Below are positions 1 to 5,071 of a stretch of 5,071 nucleotides of DNA, in pieces. The notes under the pieces are model-generated. The model ran no database searches. It was not told the origin of the DNA and saw nothing but the letters and a program-made list of their open reading frames with translations. The DNA is taken from positions 1 through 5,071 of the forward strand of contig JALHUQ010000379.1 in NCBI GenBank assembly GCA_022866645.1. Direction: 5' to 3'. The position numbers were made by a program, and so were the translations under genes. Source of the DNA: Woeseiaceae bacterium. GTDB taxonomy: Bacteria; Pseudomonadota; Gammaproteobacteria; Steroidobacterales; Woeseiaceae. Within the stretch, counting starts at the first letter, position 1. The number at the start of each line of letters is the position of its first letter.

Positions 1-1566
1 GACGGTCTGTAAATTCGGCTTGCGGAACTCCGGCAACATCAGGGCAAACGGCGGCTTCGGGCCACGAAGTGCGGTCTTCCTCATCAACAGCGCTGTCAGA
101 ATGCCCATGACGATGCCGAACATGTAGAGACCGAACAGCACCAGTCCCTGAAGATTCATGAATCCAACCGATTTTGCCGGTACGAAGGCAGCGATCAACA
201 ATGCGTATACCGGCAATCGCGCTGAACACGTCATGAATGGCGCTGCCATGATCGTGGCGATCCTGTCGCGCCGGCTGGGAATTACGCGCGTCGCCATGAT
301 TCCCGGCACCGCACAAGCGAAACTCGAGATCATTGGAATAATCGACTGGCCCGACAGGCCAACTGAGCGCATCGTCCTGTCCATCAAATAGGCCGCACGT
401 GCAAGGTAGCCCGAGTCCTCGAGCAGGATTATGAACAGAAAAAGAATCAGGATCTGCGGCAAGAAAACAATGACGCTACCGACACCGGCGATAACGCCAT
501 CCGCAACCAGGCTGGAAAATGCGCTGTCACCCAAGGCCTCGCCAACCTGCGCGCCCAAGGTTGCCGTTGCGCCGTCGACGAAATCCATAAGCGGAGTCGC
601 CCAGGCGAAGACAGCCTGAAAAACCACAGCCATAACGACGAATAGACCGACAGTGCCGGCCACCGGTTGATTCAGGAATGCCGTTACCCGTGAACGCCAC
701 GAGTGAAACTTTGGAGCGTTACGCTGAACCGCTTTCAAGGTGGCGCGCACCCATTCATAACGAACGCGCGCCTCGACCGCGACCGGTGGTTCGCCAGCAA
801 ACAAGTCACGTCGCAGTGCGTCCACTTGCGCAAGGAACTCATCCGCCAAACCGGCGCTGAAGGATTGATTTCTTTCAGTGACACCATCGATCAACAAGCG
901 CTTGCATTCGGTTTCCGTCAACGCATTGTTGGCCGACGAGCCTAGCGTGGCGGCCGCCGCCGTCAGTGCCGGCCACACATTGATTTCGCGCGCTATCGGC
1001 GCGTCTTGAAGATTTGTGATTGCCGCCCGCAGTTTGTCCAAACCGAATCCGGTCGTTGCTACAACGCCGCACACCGTGACACCGCCCAGCGCTTCGCCAA
1101 GCGCATCAAGGTCGATATTGATTCCGGACTGAGCAGCCGCATCTGTCATGGTCAATGCGACGACCATCGGCATTTTCAACTCAAGCAATTGCTGCACCAG
1201 GAACAGACCCTGATAGAGGTTGGTTGCGTCGAGCACCGCGAGTATTCCGTCCGGCGAATCGGCGCTCTTCATGCGCCCCAATAGCACATCCACAGCGATC
1301 TGCTCTTCGAGCGAATGCGGGCGCAGCGAATGGGTGCCAGGCAGGTCGATCAGCTCAGTAGTCTTGCCCTGGTAGGACAGTCTGCCAACGTGGCGTTCGA
1401 CGGTAACGCCGGGATAGTTGGCGATGCGCTGTTTCAGGCCGGTCAGGCGATTGAATAAGGTACTTTTGCCGGAATTGGGATTGCCGACAACCGCAACTCG
1501 GGACTCAACACCCCGTCTTACTGCTATCGCACTGGCAGGTATTCGAATTTCGGAGGGTTTAGTCAC
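1..1566 (-). CDS. feoB: Ferrous iron transporter FeoB (C-terminus cut by window edge)
   Basis: FeoB is the inner-membrane Fe2+ importer with a cytosolic G-protein domain. The frame is open for 522 codons from a GTG at 1566 to base 1. Visible in order: G1 P-loop GNPNSGKST (residues 28-36), switch threonine T55 in YPGVTVE, G3 DLPG (74-77), a G4-like TMTD (139-142) and a G5-like segment around A176. A helical linker follows, then membrane segments near 303-322, 358-382, 403-422, 447-462 and 475-495. FeoB signatures are EDSGYLARAAYLMDR (from 383), GLSGQS (from 403) with C418, and MTCSARLPVY (C447). The GTG overlaps the feoA stop by 8 bases, with AGGA four bases upstream; a stop codon lies just above, so only CTG or TTG could start it earlier. 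The remaining C-terminal membrane helices lie outside the window. G4 has Thr where Asn is usual. Family assignment is secure; nucleotide specificity is not. Confidence 0.97.
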   Translation of the reverse strand, partial: MTKPSEIRIPASAIAVRRGVESRVAVVGNPNSGKSTLFNRLTGLKQRIANYPGVTVERHVGRLSYQGKTTELIDLPGTHSLRPHSLEEQIAVDVLLGRMKSADSPDGILAVLDATNLYQGLFLVQQLLELKMPMVVALTMTDAAAQSGINIDLDALGEALGGVTVCGVVATTGFGLDKLRAAITNLQDAPIAREINVWPALTAAAATLGSSANNALTETECKRLLIDGVTERNQSFSAGLADEFLAQVDALRRDLFAGEPPVAVEARVRYEWVRATLKAVQRNAPKFHSWRSRVTAFLNQPVAGTVGLFVVMAVVFQAVFAWATPLMDFVDGATATLGAQVGEALGDSAFSSLVADGVIAGVGSVIVFLPQILILFLFIILLEDSGYLARAAYLMDRTMRSVGLSGQSIIPMISSFACAVPGIMATRVIPSRRDRIATIMAAPFMTCSARLPVYALLIAAFVPAKSVGFMNLQGLVLFGLYMFGIVMGILTALLMRKTALRGPKPPFALMLPEFRKPNLQTV

Positions 1567-1810
1567 CAAGTCCTGCAGGTGTTACCTGAAAGAATCTGGC
1601 GTGCTCCTGCCGGAGCGAGATACCACAGCCAAACAAACGGAATTCGATCGGGTCACCGCCGATAGCACAGCTGGCATGCTCTATTACTGCGCCTTCAACG
1701 AGTCCCAGTATCATCAAACGCTGTACCTGCGGGTCGCTGGCATCAATCGATTTGATGACGCCCTTTTGGCCGCGTTTGAGCGTTGCAAGCGTATAAGCCT
1801 TGATTTCCAT
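1559..1810 (-). CDS. feoA: Ferrous iron transport protein FeoA
   Basis: FeoA is a small cytosolic SH3-like protein that supports FeoB-dependent Fe2+ uptake. The product is 83 residues, close to the usual 75-85. It shows the family layout: an N-terminal strand ending near RGQKG (13-17), the LGLVEG turn (35-40; the family usually has LGMxPG) and the core GDPIEFRLFGCGISLR (51-66). An in-frame ATG at 1834 would add eight residues (MEGLWKNR). I chose the ATG at 1810 because the predicted -10 at 1846-1851 puts the transcript start near 1838-1840. That leaves no room for a ribosome site before 1834, but about 29 bases before 1810, with a GGA eight bases upstream. The gene overlaps feoB by 8 bases, so the two are co-transcribed and probably translationally coupled. 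No feoC is visible; it could lie beyond the left edge. Confidence 0.93.
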   Translation of the reverse strand: MEIKAYTLATLKRGQKGVIKSIDASDPQVQRLMILGLVEGAVIEHASCAIGGDPIEFRLFGCGISLRQEHARFFQVTPAGLGD

Positions 1811-1845
1811 TCGATTTTTCCACAATCCTTCCATCCAGACGTTAA

Positions 1846-1874
1846 ATGATAATCATTCGCATTACTATACGCAA
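1846..1874 (-). promoter_or_regulatory. Probable sigma70 promoter of feoAB
   Basis: On the minus strand a -35 TTGCGT (1869-1874; 3 of 6 consensus) is separated by exactly 17 bases from a -10 TATCAT (1846-1851; 5 of 6). The start point would fall near 1838-1840, about 30 bases ahead of the preferred feoA ATG. A competing -10 (TATAGT, 1864-1869) has no acceptable -35. The -10 lies inside the Fur-like site, as expected for Fur repression. Confidence 0.6.
1847..1861. promoter_or_regulatory. Fur-box-like operator over the feoAB promoter
   Basis: The plus strand reads TGATAATCATTCGCA, matching the 7-1-7 Fur consensus (TGATAAT N ATTATCA) at 12 of 14 defined positions, with a perfect left half. The overlapping 13-mer AATGATAATCATT at 1845-1857 equals the centre of the classical 19-base Fur box and is palindromic except at its middle base. 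It overlaps the predicted -10 and spacer of feoAB, so iron-loaded Fur would be expected to block RNA polymerase and restrict feoAB expression to low iron. Fur binding is inferred from sequence alone. Confidence 0.8.
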
Positions 1875-1901
1875 TAGGGAGTTGTACGGAGTTTGAACGG
1901 G

Positions 1902-2537
1902 TTAACAGTTTGGACGCCCGATTTCTTTGGGCAAAACCGCCTCGATGCGCTCCATCACGTCTAATCGGTGCACCAGATCGTGAATGTAGTCGAGTTCATC
2001 GGTCTCGAGAACCAGCACTTCTCCCATCGTGTAAGAAGCAATCCAGCTCTCGTAGTTCTGATCGAGTCGCTTCAGATAGGCGAGCGGTATGTCCTGCTCC
2101 ATTTTGCGACCCCGAATATTGATTCTGTGTCGCAATGTACGCATTGAACAGCGCAGGTAAATCATCAAATCCGGTGGCCGGATAGCATCCAGAATCGCAT
2201 TGTAGAAACCCTGATAGGTGTCCCAGTCACGTTTCGAAATCTTGCGCATCTGGTGCAATGCCGTCGCGAATATTTCGGCATCCTCGAAGATCGTCCGGTC
2301 CAGCGCGACCACACCCGACTGCCGGTCCAGTTCCTGATGCAGGCGAAACTTGTTACTCAGGAAATACAGTTGTGACTGAAATGCCCAACGCTTCATGTCC
2401 TTGTAAAAATCAGCCAGATACGGATTCTCATCATTCGGCTCATAGAAGGGAGAAACATTGTAAGTACGATGTAGAAATTCGACGAGCGTCGACTTTCCCG
2501 AGCCCATGTTGCCAGCGATTGCGATCGTCTTTTTCAT
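1902..2537 (-). CDS. Deoxynucleoside kinase, Dck/Dgk family
   Basis: This cytosolic enzyme transfers a phosphate from ATP to the 5' hydroxyl of a deoxynucleoside, the first step of dNTP salvage. The 211-residue product has a P-loop GNMGSGKST (9-17), the substrate-base E33 in the FYEPNDENPYLADFY stretch, the catalytic DRT motif (80-82) followed by E85, the strand PPDLMIYL (121-128), and an Arg-rich lid (R133, R136, R138, R142, R144). These are hallmarks of the bacterial dGK/dAK-like branch. Which base is preferred cannot be read from the sequence. The frame extends upstream to an ATG at 2639, but the P-loop belongs near the N-terminus and that extension lies antisense to hpt, so ATG 2537 is chosen. 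That ATG has no Shine-Dalgarno of its own; a five-codon mini-ORF with a good one ends on it. The gene is divergent from hpt, 39 bases apart. Confidence 0.92.
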   Translation of the reverse strand: MKKTIAIAGNMGSGKSTLVEFLHRTYNVSPFYEPNDENPYLADFYKDMKRWAFQSQLYFLSNKFRLHQELDRQSGVVALDRTIFEDAEIFATALHQMRKISKRDWDTYQGFYNAILDAIRPPDLMIYLRCSMRTLRHRINIRGRKMEQDIPLAYLKRLDQNYESWIASYTMGEVLVLETDELDYIHDLVHRLDVMERIEAVLPKEIGRPNC

Positions 2538-2551
2538 TGCCGTCGTACCAT
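2534..2551 (-). CDS. Possible five-codon leader ORF (MVRRQ) overlapping the kinase start
   Basis: On the minus strand an ATG at 2551 opens a frame encoding MVRRQ. Its TGA overlaps the kinase ATG as ATGA, the classic arrangement for translational coupling. An AGGA at 2559-2562 sits seven bases before this ATG, ideal spacing, whereas the kinase ATG itself has none. This could be how ribosomes reach the kinase gene, but an ORF this short can occur by chance. It also requires transcription to begin above 2562, probably inside the 5' part of hpt. Confidence 0.3.
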   Translation of the reverse strand: MVRRQ

Positions 2552-2561
2552 ACCGCAATCC

Positions 2562-2570
2562 TGCTATGAT
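2562..2570 (+). promoter_or_regulatory. Extended -10 promoter of hpt, possibly giving a leaderless mRNA
   Basis: The plus strand reads TGCTATGAT: a TGN extension followed by TATGAT (5 of 6 of TATAAT). No good -35 lies 16-18 bases upstream, which extended -10 promoters tolerate. A start point about seven bases downstream falls at 2576-2578, directly on the GTG of hpt. That matches the lack of any Shine-Dalgarno before that codon. Confidence 0.5.
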
Positions 2571-2576
2571 TGAACC

Positions 2577-3113
2577 GTGAACGAGAATACACCTGAAGTA
2601 CTCATCAGCGAAGAGGATATCCGGTCCCGCGTATTGCAACTGGCCGAGCAGATATCCGTCGATTACGCGGACGGCATCGACCTGGTGATGGTGGGCGTGC
2701 TGAAAGGTTCGGTTATCTTTCTGGCGGATCTTGCGCGAGGTCTTAGCATTCCTCGCACCATCGAATTCATTGCCGTTTCAAGTTACGGCGACAGTAATGT
2801 ATCGAGTGGTGCTGTCCGCCTGGTGATGGACGTACGTGGCAATATCGAAGGCAAACACGTACTGATAGTCGAGGACATTGTCGATACCGGCCACACGCTC
2901 AAGTATCTGATTGGAATGATGAAATCGCACCGTCCGGCGTCTATCAAAACAGCGGCGCTGGTACGTAAAGCGGACAAAGCTGAAGTCGATGTCACCGTTG
3001 ACTACCTTGGCTTTGATATTGGCGATGAATGGGTGGTCGGTTACGGGCTCGACTATGCCGAGCAGAATCGGACCCTCCCCTACATTGGTGTCATCAAACC
3101 GCCCGACGCCTAG
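2577..3113 (+). CDS. hpt: Hypoxanthine (guanine) phosphoribosyltransferase
   Basis: This cytosolic purine-salvage enzyme joins hypoxanthine, and often guanine, to PRPP to give IMP or GMP and pyrophosphate. The 178-residue product has the usual bacterial Hpt length. It shows the LKGS pyrophosphate loop (42-45), the SSYG flexible-loop motif (68-71), the PRPP-binding loop VLIVEDIVDTGHTL (95-108; acidic pair E99-D100, general base D103), and the purine-binding end DEWVVGYGLDY (150-160), where Trp152 replaces the more common Phe. Start choice is forced: an in-frame TGA lies six bases above the GTG and the next in-frame start-type codon falls within the conserved domain. No Shine-Dalgarno precedes the GTG, and an extended -10 ends seven bases before it. 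Its stop overlaps the convergent transporter stop by four bases. Preference for hypoxanthine over guanine cannot be decided here. Confidence 0.96.
   Translation: MNENTPEVLISEEDIRSRVLQLAEQISVDYADGIDLVMVGVLKGSVIFLADLARGLSIPRTIEFIAVSSYGDSNVSSGAVRLVMDVRGNIEGKHVLIVEDIVDTGHTLKYLIGMMKSHRPASIKTAALVRKADKAEVDVTVDYLGFDIGDEWVVGYGLDYAEQNRTLPYIGVIKPPDA
3110..3113. other. Shared CTAG holding both convergent stop codons
   Basis: The palindrome CTAG gives TAG for hpt on the plus strand (3111-3113) and TAG for the cation exporter on the minus strand (3110-3112). The two genes therefore overlap tail to tail by four bases with no spacer, and there is no room for an intergenic terminator; I see no hairpin plus T run at either gene end. 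Confidence 0.95.
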
Positions 3114-3994
3114 TGGTCCGAACAACCGTCGACATCCACTTCGATCGTAGAGTGCCCAATACCGTACTCGGCTTTCAGAAATCGCTTTGTGTCGCGAATT
3201 ACGTCCGACTGACTTGCGGCCAGGTCCGAGATCGACATATGCATGGTCAGCATCAGCTCTTGCGGCGTTAGCCCCCAGATGTGGACGTGATGAATTTCAT
3301 CGACGCCCGGCACGCCGGCAACTATCCGACTCTGCATCGCTTTGACGTCGAGCCACTCAGGCGCGCCTTCGAGTAAAATGTGACCGCTGCGCTTCACGAG
3401 TGCCCATGCGCTCTTAAAAATCAAAGCCGCTACAGCAATGGATAATATCGGATCGATCAGCGTCCAGCCCGTGTAGATAATCACCAGGGCAGCGACGATG
3501 GCGGCCACCGAACCCAGCAAGTCCCCGGCAACATGCAGTGCGGCGCCGCGAATATTCAGGTTCTCCTGATCACCGGAGTGTAGAACCGCAAACGAAAACA
3601 GGTTTACGAGCAATCCGGCCGCGGCCACGACGAGCATTGTTTCACCAAGAATCTCGTTCGGCTCGATGAAGCGATTGATCGCCTCGTAGATTATCCATCC
3701 GACCACCGCGAGCAAACTTAAGCCGTTTACGAATGCCGCGAGAATCTGGAATCGCTGGTAACCAAACGTCAGTTTCCCGTCCGGTGGCCGCTTGCAGACC
3801 TGAAACGCCATAGCGGCAAGCGCCAGCGCCATCGTGTCCGTCAGCATGTGACCTGCATCCGCCAGCAGTGCCAATGACCCGGAGATGATGCCGCCGATAA
3901 CTTCGACGATCATGAAAGCGCCGGTAAGAACGAGCGCCACCATTACGCGCCTCAGGTTCTTCTCGTTAGCTCCAAGGTCGTGATCGTGGGACAT
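3110..3994 (-). CDS. Cation diffusion facilitator, Zn/Cd-type exporter (CzcD/ZitB-like)
   Basis: This inner-membrane antiporter exports divalent cations, probably Zn2+ and perhaps Cd2+ or Co2+, in exchange for protons. The 294-residue protein has six predicted membrane helices (about 16-38, 41-65, 82-106, 118-139, 152-174, 178-199) and a cytosolic C-terminal domain (200-294). The paired transport-site motifs are HMLTD in helix 2 (H49, D53) and HVAGD in helix 5 (H154, D158), the HxxxD/HxxxD pattern of zinc-type members. The C-terminal IHHVHIWGLTPQELM stretch (234-248) matches the CzcD/ZitB group. The N-terminus MSHDHD is slightly His-rich, and the loop between helices 4 and 5 is short with no His-rich insert. 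ATG at 3994 follows the peptidase stop by two bases; the nearest purine-rich AGGAAG is about 13 bases upstream, so coupled translation is likely. Exact metal specificity is inferred. Confidence 0.93.
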   Translation of the reverse strand: MSHDHDLGANEKNLRRVMVALVLTGAFMIVEVIGGIISGSLALLADAGHMLTDTMALALAAMAFQVCKRPPDGKLTFGYQRFQILAAFVNGLSLLAVVGWIIYEAINRFIEPNEILGETMLVVAAAGLLVNLFSFAVLHSGDQENLNIRGAALHVAGDLLGSVAAIVAALVIIYTGWTLIDPILSIAVAALIFKSAWALVKRSGHILLEGAPEWLDVKAMQSRIVAGVPGVDEIHHVHIWGLTPQELMLTMHMSISDLAASQSDVIRDTKRFLKAEYGIGHSTIEVDVDGCSDH

Positions 3995-3996
3995 CG

Positions 3997-5071
3997 TCAG
4001 TCAGCCGCTTCCTGTCTGCTGATTCGATAGATCAATATAGCGGCGCGCTTGATCGCGAGCGGCAATGAGGACAGCAGAAGGTACTCATCCGGCGTATGTC
4101 CGTCGCCGCCAATTGCGCCAAGACCAGCCAGAGCGTCAGTATGAGGAGCAACAAACGAAATGTCGGCGGCACCGCGTCGAGCCGGGTCCAGTGCTGGCAT
4201 CGGTTTCCGTCCGAGGGCAACATTTATGTCCGACAACGCTCGTTGCAGGGCCAAATTGCCGTCAGTCGGTGACATCGGCGGATAGCCGTCGACGAATGCG
4301 ATTGATGCGCTGGTGTGGGGAAGGTTTTCCGCCACGATGGCGCGCATCGCCGCACGCGCCCACTCGAGCTGCTCGGTTGAAATCGTCCGCATTCCACCGT
4401 CAACAACTACTTTGCGCGGAACAACATTGGATTTGCCGAAAGTTGTGCCACGGCTTTGCCCGGCTTCGTATGCCACTTCCGTGCCGCCAGCGATAACGCC
4501 GGCATTGAAAGTCAGATATTCCGGCCCGCGTACCTGTTCGTAGAACGCATTGAGGATACGCGCGGCTTCGAAAATGGCGCCAGCGCCCGTCTCTTCATTG
4601 AAGATGGACGATGAGTGCGCCTGCTTTCCTTCGACGGTCAGCGTCCAGCCGCTCGAACTGCGCCGCGCGACCGTCGCCCAGTCTTTGTCATCAAGAAACA
4701 CAGCTTCCTCAAACCCCAGAGCGATATCCGCCCACTTGCCCGCTTCGATCAGGACTTTTCGCGACACAGCAACGGGCGAGCCGGAGTCTTCTTCATCGCC
4801 TATATACGCGACGCTTATCGGAATACCGTCCAACGCTCCGATTTCTCTTAGTGCACGCAGCGCGTAGACGATGACAATGTTGCCGGATTTCATGTCAGAA
4901 ACGCCGTGTCCGCGAGCGATGTCATCGTCAGAAGTAAATGGTCGGCTGCCGTCTTCGATTTCAAACACGGTGTCGAGGTGTCCGATCAGGAGGAATTTCT
5001 TGCCACTGCCGTCTTTCCGTCCAAACAAGTGACCCGCACGATTCATCTCGACGGGCATCTCGATCCACTCC
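3997..5071 (-). CDS. M20-family zinc metallopeptidase (CPG2-like), N-terminus beyond window
   Basis: Members are di-zinc hydrolases that remove amino acids from peptides, dipeptides or N-acyl/folyl conjugates. Counting from the first visible Met (5058), the metal site is H27 in GHLDT (with D29), bridging D55 in GHGVSDMKSGN, catalytic E89 plus metal ligand E90 in GDEEDSG, acidic E117/E118 in GFEEAV, and H321 in GGDGHTPDEY. H148 in KQAHSS marks the dimerisation domain. The order and spacing match the carboxypeptidase G2 branch of M20. The frame stays open to the window edge and encodes a further EWIE before that Met, so 5058 is not the true start; perhaps 60-90 residues are missing, and any signal peptide cannot be judged. 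The TGA is two bases before the exporter ATG, indicating an operon. Substrate unknown. Confidence 0.9.
   Translation of the reverse strand, partial: EWIEMPVEMNRAGHLFGRKDGSGKKFLLIGHLDTVFEIEDGSRPFTSDDDIARGHGVSDMKSGNIVIVYALRALREIGALDGIPISVAYIGDEEDSGSPVAVSRKVLIEAGKWADIALGFEEAVFLDDKDWATVARRSSSGWTLTVEGKQAHSSSIFNEETGAGAIFEAARILNAFYEQVRGPEYLTFNAGVIAGGTEVAYEAGQSRGTTFGKSNVVPRKVVVDGGMRTISTEQLEWARAAMRAIVAENLPHTSASIAFVDGYPPMSPTDGNLALQRALSDINVALGRKPMPALDPARRGAADISFVAPHTDALAGLGAIGGDGHTPDEYLLLSSLPLAIKRAAILIYRISRQEAAD

Larger units (their letters stand above)
1811..1901. other. Intergenic region between the kinase gene and feoA
   Basis: These 91 bases carry the feoAB promoter and Fur-like site in the half nearest feoA. 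The other half (1875-1901) should hold any terminator for the kinase gene, but I see no hairpin followed by a T run. There is only the short palindrome GTTAAC (1901-1906), which overlaps the kinase stop codon, and a repeated CAAACT on the minus strand. Some read-through from the kinase gene into feoAB is therefore possible. Confidence 0.5.

Noticed and set aside
158..391. Plus-strand open frame opposite the membrane part of feoB
   Set aside because: The opposite strand encodes conserved FeoB signatures throughout; this frame shows no family resemblance.
1811..1834. Longer FeoA starting at ATG 1834
   Set aside because: It lacks a ribosome site and starts only about five bases after the predicted transcript start; FeoA homology begins at the Met encoded at 1810.
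1418..1849. A 143-codon plus-strand open frame across the feoA/feoB junction and feo promoter
   Set aside because: It lies antisense to clearly recognisable feoA and feoB, has no recognisable domain and reads through the Fur-like site, so it is a shadow frame.
1890..1915. Possible intrinsic terminator after the kinase gene
   Set aside because: There is only a GTTAAC palindrome and a short direct repeat; no GC-rich stem followed by a T run on the minus strand.
2566..2580. Four-codon plus-strand frame (MIEP) whose TGA overlaps the hpt GTG
   Set aside because: It has no Shine-Dalgarno and lies inside the predicted -10, so it would not be in the transcript; probably chance.
2538..2639. Upstream extension of the deoxynucleoside kinase to an ATG at 2639
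   Set aside because: It would add 34 residues before a P-loop that normally sits at the extreme N-terminus, and it is antisense to the start of hpt.
2778..3125. A 115-codon minus-strand open frame opposite hpt
   Set aside because: It has no recognisable motif and mirrors the conserved hpt coding sequence.
4065..4496. A 143-codon plus-strand open frame opposite the M20 peptidase
   Set aside because: Arg/Pro/Ser-rich composition typical of antisense frames in GC-rich coding DNA, with intact M20 motifs on the other strand.
5056..5058. ATG at 5058 as the true start of the M20 peptidase
   Set aside because: The frame remains open to the window edge, and family members have tens of residues before the GHLDT motif, so the gene is truncated by the window.

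Overview
The window looks like ordinary chromosomal DNA from a free-living Gram-negative bacterium, most likely a gammaproteobacterium. That placement is inferred from the FeoB, FeoA and Hpt sequences and from a Fur-box-like site; no marker gene fixes the lineage. Coding density is very high. I see no RNA genes, insertion sequences, CRISPR arrays, phage genes or sizeable repeats, and no stretch over 300 bases lacks a gene.

Layout, left to right. (1) Bases 1-1810, minus strand: a feoA-feoB operon for ferrous iron uptake. feoB starts with GTG inside the end of feoA and runs off the left edge after 522 codons. A promoter with a Fur-box-like inverted repeat over its -10 lies at 1846-1874, so the operon is probably iron-repressed. 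(2) Bases 1902-2537, minus strand: a deoxynucleoside kinase of the Dck/Dgk family. (3) Bases 2577-3113, plus strand: hypoxanthine phosphoribosyltransferase (hpt), divergent from the kinase across only 39 bases. Both genes fit nucleoside and purine salvage. (4) Bases 3110-5071, minus strand: an M20-family metallopeptidase (N-terminus beyond the right edge), followed after 2 bases by a cation diffusion facilitator (Zn/Cd-type exporter). The exporter converges on hpt, and both stop codons come from a single CTAG.

Functionally the window holds two metal-transport units (Fe2+ import; Zn2+-type export coupled to a probable zinc-dependent hydrolase) around a nucleotide-salvage pair. I found no convincing undescribed system. 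The points most worth a second look are the compact kinase/hpt control region (a possible leaderless hpt transcript and a five-codon mini-ORF ahead of the kinase), unusual G4 and G5 motifs in FeoB, and the tight peptidase-exporter coupling.
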